DNA from: Brenneria roseae subsp. roseae
Lineage (GTDB): Bacteria; Pseudomonadota; Gammaproteobacteria; Enterobacterales; Enterobacteriaceae
Reading direction: 5' to 3'
DNA: 64,000 nucleotides
Assembly: GCF_003115845.1 (NCBI RefSeq)
Contig: NZ_KZ819033.1
Location: forward strand, 1-64,000
Part shown: in pieces, positions 1-13,301 of the stretch
Layout of the letters: every line of letters starts with the position of its first letter
Numbering within the stretch: the first letter of the stretch is position 1
Notes under the pieces: generated by a model
What the model saw: the letters and a program-made list of their open reading frames with translations, nothing else
What the model was told of the DNA's origin: nothing
Database searches by the model: none
Made by a program: the position numbers and the translations under genes

Positions 1-62
1 AAAGTCCTGGCCGGCAGGCCAGGACTTTGTCATCAATCTGAAGGGCGCCCATAGGCGCCCTT
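1..62. terminator. Tandem hairpins downstream of rpmE
   Basis: Two perfect inverted repeats lie next to each other. In the first, bases 1-12 pair with 17-28 (loop GGCA). In the second, bases 41-49 pair with 54-62 (loop CATA). They follow the rpmE stop codon on the minus strand. The outer hairpin ends at the window edge, so any T-run after it cannot be seen. They probably terminate rpmE, a gene to the left, or both. Confidence 0.6.
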
Positions 63-86
63 GCTTTTACAGCTAACCGGAATAGC

Positions 87-302
87 TTATTTTTTGCTGC
101 CCGGCACGCTGAAACGCTTGTTGAAGCGCTCAACACGACCACCAGTATCAACAACACGTTGTTTACCCGTGTAGAACGGGTGGCATGCGCCACAAACGTC
201 CAGGTTCAGGTCGTGACCCACGGTAGAATGGGTTTTGATAACATTACCGCAAGAGCAAGTTGCCGTAATTTCAACGTAATTCGGGTGAATACCTTTTTTC
301 AT
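87..302 (-). CDS. rpmE: 50S ribosomal protein L31 (zinc-binding form)
   Basis: This 71-aa protein of the large ribosomal subunit has the usual L31 length. It carries the zinc-type cysteine set: Cys16 and Cys18 (CSC) and Cys37 and Cys40 (CGAC). It is therefore the C+ form, not the zinc-independent YkgM paralogue. It starts with MKKGIHPNY, the family's canonical N-terminus. It is divergent from priA, as in E. coli, and 212 bases separate the two start codons. In the family, loss of zinc triggers replacement by the C- paralogue under Zur control; no such paralogue is in this window. Confidence 0.98.
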   Translation of the reverse strand: MKKGIHPNYVEITATCSCGNVIKTHSTVGHDLNLDVCGACHPFYTGKQRVVDTGGRVERFNKRFSVPGSKK

Positions 303-376
303 GGGAAACCTCTGTTAAGGCCGTGTCGCTATCCAGCCCTGTTCCGCCAGACACCACACGAAAGTTGAGTAAGTAA

Positions 377-2713
<2,337 letters not shown>

Positions 2714-2989
2714 CATTTTCATACCCGGCATGCCGATGACAAATTCTTGCGAATCGCATCGAAAAACTGAAATTCATCACGTTTTACATGCAAATTAAGC
2801 AACAAAAATTGCGTTCAATCTGTTAAGTGTGTTCGTGAAGGCAGTATTCTGGAAATGATGACAACACGAAATTTGGCAACACCCTGGCACTGTCATTGAG
2901 CAATGGCGAGCAGTCATTACAGTCAGAAGGGGGAAGTAATAACATCCAGGCCGGTAGCGCCAGCTCAGGCTGACGCAAGGAGAAAAGCG

Positions 2990-4033
2990 TTGGAACAGAA
3001 GAAAGAAGTGACTACGGCGACAATGAAAGACGTCGCGGACGAAGCCGGTGTATCCACCGCCACGGTTTCCCGTACGTTGATGAATCCAGAAAAAGTCTCT
3101 GCGGCCACACGAAAAAAAGTAGAGCAGGCGGTTATTACTGTAGGATACTCTCCCCATGCGCTGGCCAGAAACCTTAAGCGTAATGAATCGCGAACCATTC
3201 TGGCCATCGTACCGGACATCTGCGATCCCTATTTTTCTGAAATATTCAGAGGGATTGAAGAAACCGCGGCGGAGCATGGTTATCTGGTCCTGATTGGCGA
3301 TTGCGCTCATCAACACCGGAAAGAAAAAACCTTTATTGATTTGATTATCACCAAACAAATTGATGGCATGTTGCTGCTGGGCTCGGACCTGCCATTCGAT
3401 GCCGGAAAAGAAGAGCAGCGCAATCTGCCTCCGATGGTTATGGCTAATGAATTCGCACCGGAGTTGGAACTGCCGACGGTCCATATCGATAATCTGACCG
3501 CCGCATTCGATGCCGTACACTATTTGCACCAGCTCGGCCATCAACGGATCGCCTGTATTGCCGGCCCCGAACGCATGCATCTGAGCCAATATCGGCTACA
3601 GGGCTATGTACAAGCGCTACGCCGCAGTGGCATCGCCGTCGATAACCAGTACATTATCCGGGGCGATTTCACGTATGAAACCGGCGTAAACGGTCTGATT
3701 GCGTTAATGAAACATCCGCTGCCGCCCAGCGCGATTTTCTGTCATAACGACATCATCGCGCTGGGCGTGCTGTCGCAGGCAAAAAAGATGGGGCTGGATA
3801 TACCACGCGATATTTCCGTGGTCGGCTTTGACGACATCGATCAGGCACAGTATTGTTGGCCACCGCTGACAACAGTGGCACAGCCGCGTTATCGGATCGG
3901 CCGCGAGGCAATGCTGCTACTATTAGAGCAGCTACATGGTAATACCGTACGCAGCGGCTCGCGACTGCTGGCCAGTGAACTGGTGATACGGGAAAGCTCG
4001 GCAGCCCTGAATTATTCACGCAACAGGCTTTAA
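2990..4033 (+). CDS. cytR: LacI-family transcriptional repressor CytR
   Basis: CytR represses nucleoside uptake and catabolism genes together with CRP and is released by cytidine. The N-terminal LacI-type helix-turn-helix contains TMKDVADEAGVSTATVSR, followed by the hinge and a periplasmic-binding-protein-like effector domain with the stretch KTFIDLIITKQIDGMLLLGS typical of CytR. I chose the TTG at 2990 (347 aa) because AAGGAG lies 8-12 bases upstream and the protein then begins LEQKKEVTTATMKD, close to the E. coli start. The longer in-frame ATG at 2903 would add 29 residues with no family counterpart. It lies between priA and ftsN, as in E. coli. Confidence 0.93.
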   Translation: MEQKKEVTTATMKDVADEAGVSTATVSRTLMNPEKVSAATRKKVEQAVITVGYSPHALARNLKRNESRTILAIVPDICDPYFSEIFRGIEETAAEHGYLVLIGDCAHQHRKEKTFIDLIITKQIDGMLLLGSDLPFDAGKEEQRNLPPMVMANEFAPELELPTVHIDNLTAAFDAVHYLHQLGHQRIACIAGPERMHLSQYRLQGYVQALRRSGIAVDNQYIIRGDFTYETGVNGLIALMKHPLPPSAIFCHNDIIALGVLSQAKKMGLDIPRDISVVGFDDIDQAQYCWPPLTTVAQPRYRIGREAMLLLLEQLHGNTVRSGSRLLASELVIRESSAALNYSRNRL

Positions 4034-4114
4034 GAATTCAGGTGCTGGTCAAATATTTTAGGGTTCAGTAACATGGCCCCCTAATACCTTTATTCAATTC
4101 ACAGCGAAACGACA

Positions 4115-4939
4115 GTGGCACAAAGAGACTATGTCAGCCGGGGCCGTTCAAATACGCGCCGGAAAAAGACAACCAGCCGAAGGAAAAGCAACGCTTCAGG
4201 AACGTCCAAAACCATGGTGGCTCTGGCTGTTGCCGTTTTGGTCACTTTTGCGGGTGGGCTGTATTTTATCGCCCATAATAAACCGGAAGAGTCGCCAGTA
4301 CTGCCACATCAAAACGCAGCGGGTAAAGGCAATGGGTTACCGCCCAAGCCAGAGGAGCGTTGGCGTTACATTAAGGAACTGGAAAATCGGCAGTTAGGCG
4401 TCACATCGCCTACCGAGCCTTCCGCCGGCGGGGAGATTCAGTCACCGGTACAGCTGACGGATGAACAACGCCAGTTGCTGGAACAAATGCAATCGGATAT
4501 GCGCCGTCAGCCAACTCAACTCTCAGAAGTGCCGTATAACGATCAGACTCAGGTTCCGCGCTCACAGGTGACGATCAAACCACCGACGCAACCCCCGGTG
4601 GCTACAACGCCGCCGCCGGTGACGCGGGCTCCGGTTACCACGACGCCGGCGGTGCCGGCCGCACCAAAACAGGACGTCGTTAAGCAAGAGCCAAAGCCAG
4701 AAAAAGAGAAAACACAGCGTTGGATCGTTCAATGTGGCTCATTCAAAACCATGGAGCCTGCCGAATCGGTGAGAGCGCAACTGGCGTTTGCCGGTATCGA
4801 AAGCCGAATCACCTCTAACGGTGGATGGAACCGCATCATGCTGGGACCTTACAATAACCGCGCCGCAGCGGACAGCATGTTGCAACGTCTCAAAGGCGCG
4901 GGCGCATCAAACTGTATCCCTCTCGCCAGTGGGGGTTGA
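4115..4939 (+). CDS. ftsN: Cell division protein FtsN
   Basis: FtsN is the late divisome protein that triggers septal peptidoglycan synthesis and binds denuded glycan strands. It is a bitopic inner-membrane protein: a basic cytoplasmic tail (about 1-32), one transmembrane helix (about 33-52), a long Pro/Thr/Gln-rich periplasmic linker, and a C-terminal SPOR domain (about 200-274). The SPOR domain holds the conserved cysteine pair (VQCGSF and ASNCIPL) that forms a stabilising disulfide in E. coli FtsN. Translation starts at GTG 4115 (MAQRDYVSRG). At 274 aa it is shorter than E. coli FtsN (319), and the difference is in the linker. Its stop codon overlaps the -35 element of the hslVU promoter. 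Confidence 0.96.
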   Translation: MAQRDYVSRGRSNTRRKKTTSRRKSNASGTSKTMVALAVAVLVTFAGGLYFIAHNKPEESPVLPHQNAAGKGNGLPPKPEERWRYIKELENRQLGVTSPTEPSAGGEIQSPVQLTDEQRQLLEQMQSDMRRQPTQLSEVPYNDQTQVPRSQVTIKPPTQPPVATTPPPVTRAPVTTTPAVPAAPKQDVVKQEPKPEKEKTQRWIVQCGSFKTMEPAESVRAQLAFAGIESRITSNGGWNRIMLGPYNNRAAADSMLQRLKGAGASNCIPLASGG

Positions 4940-4964
4940 AAAACCCCACGCCTTCCCCCATTTA
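4936..4964 (+). promoter_or_regulatory. Sigma-32 heat-shock promoter of hslVU
   Basis: TTGAAA at 4936-4941 and CCCCATTTA at 4956-4964 are separated by 14 bases. They match the RpoH consensus (CTTGAA, 13-17 bases, CCCCAT). The -35 box overlaps the ftsN stop codon TGA. The arrangement resembles the known E. coli hslVU heat-shock promoter. Confidence 0.8.
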
Positions 4965-4976
4965 TGAAATCAATAT

Positions 4977-5005
4977 GCCCCGCCGTCGTGGCGGGGGCCT
5001 TTTTC
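4977..5005 (+). promoter_or_regulatory. 5' UTR stem-loop of hslVU
   Basis: GCCCCGCC (4977-4984) pairs with GGCGGGGGC (4990-4998) and is followed by a short T-run. It lies just downstream of the sigma-32 promoter, so it would sit near the 5' end of the hslVU message. In E. coli a 5'-terminal stem-loop stabilises this mRNA. It could also act as a terminator for ftsN read-through. Confidence 0.6.
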
Positions 5006-5026
5006 TTCAGTAACGGGGATTTACTC

Positions 5027-5557
5027 GTGACAACTATCGTAAGTATACGCCGCAACGGCCACGTGGTCATTGGCGGTGATGGGCAAGCCACGCTGGGCAA
5101 CACCGTCATGAAAGGCAACGTGCGTAAAGTGCGCCGCCTCTACAACGATCGCGTTATTGCTGGCTTTGCTGGTGGTACAGCGGATGCATTCACCCTGTTC
5201 GAGCTTTTTGAGCGCAAACTGGAAATGCATCAGGGACATCTGGTGAAAGCAGCCGTAGAACTGGCGAAAGACTGGCGTACCGATCGCATGTTGCGCCGAC
5301 TGGAAGCCTTGCTTGCCGTTGCTGATGAAAATGCTTCACTGATTATTACCGGTAATGGCGATGTCGTGCAGCCGGAAAACGATCTGATAGCTATCGGATC
5401 CGGTGGTCCGTATGCCCAGGCCGCCGCTCGCGCCTTACTCGAAAACACGGAATTGAGCGCACGGGATATTGTCGAGAAGTCGTTAAGTATTGCTGGCGAT
5501 ATCTGTATCTACACCAACCAGTTCCACACGATTGAAGAATTAGCCTCGAAGGCGTAA
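5027..5557 (+). CDS. hslV: ATP-dependent protease subunit HslV (ClpQ)
   Basis: HslV is the proteasome-like threonine peptidase of the HslVU complex. It degrades SulA, RpoH and misfolded proteins in the cytoplasm. The GTG at 5027 gives 176 aa, the family length, and leaves Thr2 (M-TTIVS) as the N-terminal nucleophile after Met removal. An earlier in-frame ATG at 4964 would bury that threonine and is rejected. The sequence [20 protein letters not shown] is nearly identical to E. coli HslV. hslU follows nine bases later in the same operon. Confidence 0.97.
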   Translation: MTTIVSIRRNGHVVIGGDGQATLGNTVMKGNVRKVRRLYNDRVIAGFAGGTADAFTLFELFERKLEMHQGHLVKAAVELAKDWRTDRMLRRLEALLAVADENASLIITGNGDVVQPENDLIAIGSGGPYAQAAARALLENTELSARDIVEKSLSIAGDICIYTNQFHTIEELASKA

Positions 5558-5566
5558 GGATCAACT

Positions 5567-6898
5567 ATGTCTGAAATGACCCCGCGCGAAATAGTCAGCG
5601 AACTCGATAGTTATATTATCGGCCAGCACAACGCCAAACGCGCCGTAGCGATTGCCCTGCGTAACCGCTGGCGCCGGATGCAGTTGGAAGAAACGCTGCG
5701 CCATGAAGTCACCCCTAAAAACATTCTGATGATTGGCCCGACCGGCGTCGGTAAAACCGAAATTGCCCGTCGTCTGGCCAAACTGGCCAATGCCCCCTTC
5801 ATCAAGGTTGAAGCCACCAAATTCACCGAAGTCGGCTATGTGGGTAAAGAAGTCGATTCGATTATCCGCGATCTGACGGATTCAGCGATAAAAATGGTGC
5901 GTCAGCAGTCCATTGAGAAAAACCGTTACCGCGCAGAGGAACTGGCGGAAGAACGTATTCTGGATGCTCTGATCCCGCCAGCGAAGAACAACTGGGGACA
6001 GGCAGAAGAAGCGGCTGAACCTTCTGCTGCGCGTCAGGCGTTCCGCAAGAAATTGCGCGAAGGCCAGTTGGACGATAAAGAAATTGAAATCGATCTGGCC
6101 GCTACACCCGTTGGCGTTGAAATCATGGCGCCTCCAGGCATGGAAGAGATGACCAACCAACTGCAATCCATGTTTCAGAATCTGGCGGGTCAGAAACAGA
6201 AAGCCCGTAAGGTGAAAATCAAGGAAGCCTTTAAGCTGCTGGTGGAAGAAGAAGCCGCCAAACTGGTCAATCCGGAAGAACTGAAGCAGCAGGCTATCGA
6301 AGCCGTCGAACAGCATGGCATCGTGTTTATTGATGAGATCGATAAAATTTGTAAACGCGGCGAAAGTTCTGGTCCGGACGTATCCCGTGAAGGCGTTCAG
6401 CGCGATCTGCTGCCTCTGGTTGAAGGTTGTACCGTCTCGACCAAACATGGCATGGTCAAAACCGACCACATCCTGTTTATCGCATCGGGCGCTTTCCAGG
6501 TTGCCAGCCCGTCCGATCTGATCCCGGAATTGCAGGGACGTCTGCCGATTCGTGTTGAATTGCAGGCGCTGACGACGGAAGATTTTGAGCGTATTCTGAC
6601 GGAACCGAGCGCATCCCTGACCGAACAGTATAAAGCGCTAATGGCAACGGAAGGCGTCAACATTGAGTTTTCCGCGGAGGGTATTCGCCGTATAGCAGAA
6701 GCCGCATGGCAGGTTAACGAACGTACCGAAAACATCGGCGCGCGTCGTTTGCATACCGTATTGGAGCGTCTGATTGAAGATATTTCTTACGATGCCAGCG
6801 AAATGAGTGGTCAAAACGTTACTATTGACGCAGATTACGTACGTGGTCACCTGGATGAATTAGTAGCAGATGAAGATCTAAGCCGATTTATCTTATAA
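5567..6898 (+). CDS. hslU: HslU (ClpY) unfoldase ATPase
   Basis: HslU is the AAA+ hexamer that unfolds substrates and feeds them to HslV. The protein has 443 aa, as in E. coli. It begins with the [10 protein letters not shown] and [20 protein letters not shown] region. Walker A is GPTGVGKTE (57-65) and Walker B is IVFIDEID near residue 250. The inserted I-domain with alternating charged and Gln-rich segments lies between them (about 110-235). The C-terminus ends DLSRFIL; in this family the C-terminal tail docks into HslV to activate it. It is in an operon with hslV, and a strong terminator follows. Confidence 0.98.
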   Translation: MSEMTPREIVSELDSYIIGQHNAKRAVAIALRNRWRRMQLEETLRHEVTPKNILMIGPTGVGKTEIARRLAKLANAPFIKVEATKFTEVGYVGKEVDSIIRDLTDSAIKMVRQQSIEKNRYRAEELAEERILDALIPPAKNNWGQAEEAAEPSAARQAFRKKLREGQLDDKEIEIDLAATPVGVEIMAPPGMEEMTNQLQSMFQNLAGQKQKARKVKIKEAFKLLVEEEAAKLVNPEELKQQAIEAVEQHGIVFIDEIDKICKRGESSGPDVSREGVQRDLLPLVEGCTVSTKHGMVKTDHILFIASGAFQVASPSDLIPELQGRLPIRVELQALTTEDFERILTEPSASLTEQYKALMATEGVNIEFSAEGIRRIAEAAWQVNERTENIGARRLHTVLERLIEDISYDASEMSGQNVTIDADYVRGHLDELVADEDLSRFIL

Positions 6899-6931
6899 TC
6901 CGTTTTACGGATCGTCCTGTTAACTATTAAG

Positions 6932-6960
6932 CGGGAGGCCTGGGCCTCCCGTTTGTGTTT
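6932..6960 (+). terminator. Rho-independent terminator after hslU
   Basis: CGGGAGGCC (6932-6940) pairs perfectly with GGCCTCCCG (6943-6951), followed by the T-rich tail GTTTGTGTTT. It lies about 33 bases after the hslU stop codon. Confidence 0.85.
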
Positions 6961-7017
6961 ATGGTTCTGTCGTTAAAGATATTATTTACTCATAAACAAT
7001 AAAAATTGAAGCACACC

Positions 7018-7935
7018 ATGACCTTATCAACCCATAGCAGTAAAACCAAAGCCTGGCTGGATAGTCTGCGTCCAAAAACGCTGCCATTAGCTTTCGCTTC
7101 TATCGTCACCGGCTCGGCGATTGCAAGCTGGCATAGCAGTTTTAAACCGGGTGTCGCATTACTGGCGTTACTCACCGCGGGATTACTACAGATTCTTTCC
7201 AATCTGGCAAATGACTATGGGGATGCGGTCAAAGGCAGCGACACCAAAGATCGCATCGGGCCATTACGGGGTATTCAAACCGGCGCCATTACGCTGTCTC
7301 AGTTGAGAAATGCGCTAATTGCAACCGTTGTCCTCACCGTTATTTCAGGCGTATCGCTGGTGATTCTCGCCTGTGAAAAACCAAGCGATATCATTGGTTT
7401 TCTGGTTCTGGGATTGCTGGCCATTCTTGCCGCCATCACCTATACCGTCGGCAATCGCCCTTACGGCTATATCGGGCTGGGTGATATCTCGGTACTGATA
7501 TTTTTCGGCTGGCTCAGCGTTGCAGGCTCTTATTACCTGCAAACCGGCCATTTCGACAGCATCGTCATGTTGCCGGCCACCGCTTGCGGTTTGCTTGCTA
7601 CCGCCGTATTGAACATTAATAACCTGCGGGATATCGACAATGACCGTCTCAGTGGAAAAAACACGCTGGCCGTTCGCCTCGGCGCGCAGAAAGCCCGCTG
7701 CTATCACACCCTGCTGTTGATGCTGGCGCCGTTCTGTCTCGGCCTGTTCGCCATGCTTTACCTGCATAGCCTGGCGGGCTGGCTCTTTCTCCTGACGCTA
7801 CCGCTGCTGCTCAAGCAGGCCATTTACGTTCTGCGCGAAACCAGCGCGTTCAGCATGCGCCCAATGCTGGAAAAAACCGTCAAGGGCGCGCTGTTGACCA
7901 ATCTTCTGTTTGCTGTCGGGGTTATGCTCAGCTAA
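7018..7935 (+). CDS. menA: 1,4-dihydroxy-2-naphthoate polyprenyltransferase MenA
   Basis: MenA is an integral membrane UbiA-family prenyltransferase. It joins octaprenyl diphosphate to DHNA, giving demethylmenaquinone. The first Asp-rich motif is in NLANDYGDAVKGSD and the second in NINNLRDIDND; both bind Mg-diphosphate in the family. Eight or nine hydrophobic segments are visible, and ITYTVGNRPYGYIGLGDISV is typical of MenA. I use the ATG at 7018 (305 aa); a TTG at 7006 would add four residues. It is monocistronic between hslU and rraA, as in E. coli. Confidence 0.96.
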   Translation: MTLSTHSSKTKAWLDSLRPKTLPLAFASIVTGSAIASWHSSFKPGVALLALLTAGLLQILSNLANDYGDAVKGSDTKDRIGPLRGIQTGAITLSQLRNALIATVVLTVISGVSLVILACEKPSDIIGFLVLGLLAILAAITYTVGNRPYGYIGLGDISVLIFFGWLSVAGSYYLQTGHFDSIVMLPATACGLLATAVLNINNLRDIDNDRLSGKNTLAVRLGAQKARCYHTLLLMLAPFCLGLFAMLYLHSLAGWLFLLTLPLLLKQAIYVLRETSAFSMRPMLEKTVKGALLTNLLFAVGVMLS

Positions 7936-8048
7936 CGCTAAACGGAACGCATTCCCAGACTCGCGGATCGCTCCCCGGCAGTAGACGATGACCTGATGAA
8001 TAACCGGGACAAAGCGCGGCGGCAATTTACTGATACGCATCAAGTTAA

Positions 8049-8609
<561 letters not shown>

Positions 8610-8689
8610 TCCTCACGGCATCAGCAAACCGGTGCTGCCATATAACGTAATCCTGCGTAGGCAGAGATTGCGCTATATGGCGTCGGCAA

Positions 8690-8709
8690 AAGCTCAAAAA
8701 AGTGAGCTT
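8690..8709 (-). terminator. Hairpin between rraA and zapB
   Basis: AAGCTCA (8690-8696) pairs with TGAGCTT (8703-8709). On the minus strand it is followed by TTGCC. It lies between the convergent rraA and zapB genes and is a modest candidate terminator for zapB. Confidence 0.45.
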
Positions 8710-8725
8710 CTGCCTTGCCGGAAGA

Positions 8726-8965
8726 TTAAACTTCTTCCATCTTGCCTAGCAGCGCACGCAAACGATCTTGCCATACCTGCTGCTCTTCTTTCAGCTGTTC
8801 GTTCTCGCGCACCAGCGCTTCACGAGAACCCGCCGCCGCCTGAACGTCTTGTGACAAAGCGCTGTTTTGCTCCTTCAGCTCTTCGATTTCCATTTGTAAC
8901 AGCGTGATCGTATCAATCGCCTGCTGAACTTTTGCTTCCAGCTTTTCAAACACTTCAAATGACAT
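8726..8965 (-). CDS. zapB: Cell division protein ZapB
   Basis: ZapB is a 79-aa, almost fully coiled-coil protein that joins the Z ring through ZapA and links it to MatP. The whole sequence shows heptad character ([14 protein letters not shown] and [12 protein letters not shown]), with Leu, Ile and Val at the a/d positions and no membrane segment. The start [18 protein letters not shown] matches the family. It is convergent with rraA and divergent from glpF, as in E. coli. Confidence 0.96.
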   Translation of the reverse strand: MSFEVFEKLEAKVQQAIDTITLLQMEIEELKEQNSALSQDVQAAAGSREALVRENEQLKEEQQVWQDRLRALLGKMEEV

Positions 8966-9476
8966 TCTTCAAACCCCTTTTAATCACAAGGCATAAATCG
9001 GTTAACGCTGCGCCATCACGTCCGCATGACCACAACACGACAGCACACCCTAATACGATGCCCGTTTAATACGCCTCTGGACATAACCTGATGGCGAGAC
9101 TGGCCGTAGCTGAATTGTATGTAGCCAATGAATCCCTGTCTAGCAGGCATCCCACACAACGCAGAGTGTGACAGCTTTTATTTATTACCACTATCAGCAC
9201 AAACTGAAAAAACGCGTTAATGACCTTTCACCGGGTAGCGAATGTTAATCATTGTATCGACGATTTAACATAATACGGGCGATACCAACCGTCAAATCAC
9301 AAAATTTTAAGCGAATACGCACATTTTTTGACATACAACACACATTTTGATTTCGATATTTCTCGTTTTCGAACATTAACGATAAATTCACATTATAAAA
9401 ACTTTTAAAGCAGAAGTTGCCGTTTACGGTGACCTTACGATCCCTACCATTCTGTCCCTAACAGCAGGAAAACAAT
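8966..9476. other. zapB-glpF divergent intergenic region
   Basis: These 511 bases hold no convincing gene. They contain the zapB 5' region and an AT-rich control region for glpFK from about 9180 onward. A GlpR-like operator (9358-9377) is the only site I can support well. No terminator or repeat was recognised. Confidence 0.7.
9358..9377 (+). promoter_or_regulatory. Candidate GlpR operator upstream of glpFK
   Basis: The 20-base site ATTTCTCGTTTTCGAACATT has a perfect right half (CGAACAT) and a matching central TCG-N4 compared with the GlpR consensus WATGTTCG-WWWW-CGAACATW. The left outer half is degenerate. It lies 100 bases before glpF, where GlpR sites are expected. Neighbouring TTTCGATA and AACGATAA words may be further weak half-sites. 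Confidence 0.6.
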
Positions 9477-10310
9477 ATGAGCAAATCAGAACGTTCAACC
9501 TTAAAAGGCCAGTGTATCGCCGAGTTTCTAGGTACTGGCCTGTTGATTTTCTTTGGCGTGGGCTGTGTTGCCGCCCTGAGTCTGACCGGCGCCAGCTTCG
9601 GCCAATGGGAAATCAGCGTTATCTGGGGCCTGGGAGTGGCGATGGCTATCTATCTGACGGCCGCCATTTCCGGTGCGCATCTTAACCCCGCCGTCACTGT
9701 CGCCCTATGGCTGTTTGCCTGTTTCGATGGCAAGAAAGTCATTCCCTATATTCTCTCTCAATTCGCGGGAGCCTTCTGTTCCGCCGCCCTGGTCTACGGT
9801 CTGTATTACAATTTGTTCGTGGATTTTGAACAAACACATAATATGGTGCGCGGTAGCGTGGAGAGCCTGAACCTCGCCGGTGTCTTCTCGACGTATCCCA
9901 ACGTACATATTTCAGTCATACAGGCGTTTCTGATTGAAACGGTGATCACCGCGATCCTGATGTGTCTGATTCTGGCGCTGACTGACGACGGTAACGGTAT
10001 CCCTCGCGGGCCACTGGCGCCGTTGCTGATCGGTATTTTGATCGCCGTCATCGGCGCCTCAATGGGGCCGCTCACCGGCTTTGCATTGAACCCGGCGCGT
10101 GACTTTGGGCCAAAACTGTTTGCCTCTCTGGCAGGATGGGGAGAGATTGCCCTCACCGGTGGACGTGATATTCCGTACTTCCTGGTACCCATTTTTGGTC
10201 CACTGGTCGGTGCTTGCCTGGGTGCGGTAGGCTACCGTGCATTGATCGGCCGTCACCTGCCGTGCGATGTGTGTGAAGCCGACACAACGGCGGGTACAGA
10301 AACCCACTAA
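9477..10310 (+). CDS. glpF: Glycerol uptake facilitator GlpF
   Basis: GlpF is an aquaglyceroporin that passes glycerol and small polyols across the inner membrane. It has 277 aa with six transmembrane spans and two half-helices carrying the NPA boxes: SGAHLNPAVTVAL (Asn70-Ala72) and GFALNPARDFGPK near residue 202. The Arg after the second NPA is the selectivity-filter residue of the family. GCAGGAAA is the ribosome-binding site. glpK follows 55 bases downstream as one operon, probably under GlpR. Confidence 0.97.
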   Translation: MSKSERSTLKGQCIAEFLGTGLLIFFGVGCVAALSLTGASFGQWEISVIWGLGVAMAIYLTAAISGAHLNPAVTVALWLFACFDGKKVIPYILSQFAGAFCSAALVYGLYYNLFVDFEQTHNMVRGSVESLNLAGVFSTYPNVHISVIQAFLIETVITAILMCLILALTDDGNGIPRGPLAPLLIGILIAVIGASMGPLTGFALNPARDFGPKLFASLAGWGEIALTGGRDIPYFLVPIFGPLVGACLGAVGYRALIGRHLPCDVCEADTTAGTETH

Positions 10311-10317
10311 CATTTAG

Positions 10318-11877
<1,560 letters not shown>

Positions 11878-11886
11878 TGTTTCTCC

Positions 11887-11912
11887 GGGCGCGCCTGTCG
11901 CGCGCCCATTTT
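11887..11912 (+). terminator. Terminator after glpK
   Basis: GGGCGCG (11887-11893) pairs with CGCGCCC (11901-11907), followed by ATTTT. It ends the glpFK transcript before the opposed idnO-like gene, so glpX cannot be efficiently co-transcribed here. Confidence 0.7.
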
Positions 11913-11925
11913 CAGCGCGGCAAGG

Positions 11926-12690
11926 TTACACCGCAACCAGCATGCCGCCATCCACAAACAACAGATGACCGTTGACAAAATCAGACGCTTTTGACGACAG
12001 ATAAACGGCAGCGCCAACCAACTCCTCTGGATCCCCCCAGCGGGCGGCGGGAGTACGCTTGCACAACCAATTGGTAAACGCTTCATCCTCGACCAACGCC
12101 TTGGTCATGTCCGTCTTAAAATAGCCGGGAGCGATGCCATTAACCTGAATATTATAGCGCGCCAATTCGACGCACATCCCGCGCGTCAGCATTTTTACCG
12201 CTCCCTTTGAGGCCGCATAAGGCGTAATCGTGTCCCGCCCCAGTTCGCTTTGCATAGAACAGATATTAATAATTTTTCCACGCTGGCGTTCCACCATATA
12301 ACGAGAAACTGCCTGTGAAACCAGAAAGACGGATTTTTGATTCACATTAATCACATCGTCCCAATCCTTTTCCGGAAAATCATTGAAGGGATGACGACGC
12401 TGAATACCCGCGTTATTAATTAATACATCAATTTCTCCAATTTTTTCCTCAATAAACTGAACCGAGCGACTGACAGCCTGATGATTAGTCACATCAAAAG
12501 CACAGGCGTGAGCCGTATAACCTAAATCCCGCAGTTGGCCGGCGGCATGTTCAGCCCGCGCATCAGTAATGTCATTAATAATAATTTCCGCGCCATACTC
12601 TGCCAGCCCTCTCGCCAGCAAAAAACCAATTCCTTGTGCAGAACCGGTAATAAGTACTTTTCTTTTTTCCAATGAAAATAAATTTTTCAT
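11926..12690 (-). CDS. idnO: Gluconate 5-dehydrogenase-type SDR (IdnO-like)
   Basis: This 254-aa cytoplasmic short-chain dehydrogenase probably interconverts 5-keto-D-gluconate and D-gluconate with NAD(P)H. The cofactor loop TGSAQGIG is at 15-22, NNAG at 92-95, and the catalytic set is Ser145, Tyr158 and Lys162 (YAASK). The C-terminal third (MLTRGMCVELARYNIQVNG, DFVNGHLLFVDGGMLVAV) is nearly identical to E. coli IdnO. I chose the ATG at 12690 because AGGA lies just upstream and it gives the family length. It is divergent from an MFS transporter, and the two probably form a sugar-acid pair. No idnD, idnK or gntR-type gene is nearby. The related KduD activity is the main alternative. Confidence 0.88.
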   Translation of the reverse strand: MKNLFSLEKRKVLITGSAQGIGFLLARGLAEYGAEIIINDITDARAEHAAGQLRDLGYTAHACAFDVTNHQAVSRSVQFIEEKIGEIDVLINNAGIQRRHPFNDFPEKDWDDVINVNQKSVFLVSQAVSRYMVERQRGKIINICSMQSELGRDTITPYAASKGAVKMLTRGMCVELARYNIQVNGIAPGYFKTDMTKALVEDEAFTNWLCKRTPAARWGDPEELVGAAVYLSSKASDFVNGHLLFVDGGMLVAV

Positions 12691-13054
12691 AATAATATCC
12701 TGATAGCCGAACTGAATTACTTTATACCCGTCTTTATTTTCAAACTCAGACGGCCATATATACAAACTTCACACATTACGCTACGTTTCTATTAAATGAG
12801 GATGGTGAAACACTCATTAAACCAAAACACCCGGAGATGTTTATTTGAAAGGTAATATTATCAAACCGTTTTATTCACGTTAAAACCGTGACAAATATCA
12901 CTCAAGAGAATGTTACGATAAGGTGTTACCACTTCCGTGATCGGAATCGCGCCGATACGGCCTGATTAAGCATAATTATTCCTCACAATATCATTCCAAC
13001 GAAAAGAAAAATAACATGATTAATAAAGGCGGCGATTATTCATCCTGCGGTGTA

Positions 13055-13080
13055 TGTTACCTTTAGCGCCTTTGGTAACA
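13055..13080. promoter_or_regulatory. Candidate GntR/IdnR-type operator
   Basis: TGTTACC (13055-13061) and GGTAACA (13074-13080) form a dyad with a 12-base spacer. The arms equal the half-sites of the GntR/IdnR consensus ATGTTACC-GGTAACAT, but the spacing is unusual. Another pair of GTTAC words lies near 12912-12930. The idnO neighbour makes a gluconate-type regulator plausible. Confidence 0.35.
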
Positions 13081-13301
13081 CTTTTCTATCTCAGGAAGGC
13101 ATAGCGAACCATCGCCGCGCCTTTTCATGCCATTTCCCCTGTATTTTCCTGCCTGAAAGCCTTGCTGTCAGGGTTAAATGCCAGGCCGATCACGTTGCCT
13201 GTAACATCTTTTTTTAACATGATTTACAGTGACTTTCATCACAAAAATAAAATCTAAAAACAGGTCTCATACTAGCATCAAATAAAAATTGTATATGCCG
13301 T

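Noticed and set aside
2795-3589. 264-aa open frame on the minus strand
   Set aside because: It runs antisense to cytR, whose protein is strongly conserved. It has no recognisable domain and its composition looks like a reverse-frame shadow.
9328-9350. CRP site TTGACATACAACACACATTT before glpF
   Set aside because: Both half-sites deviate from TGTGA-N6-TCACA, so the match is too weak to call, although CRP control of glpFK is expected.
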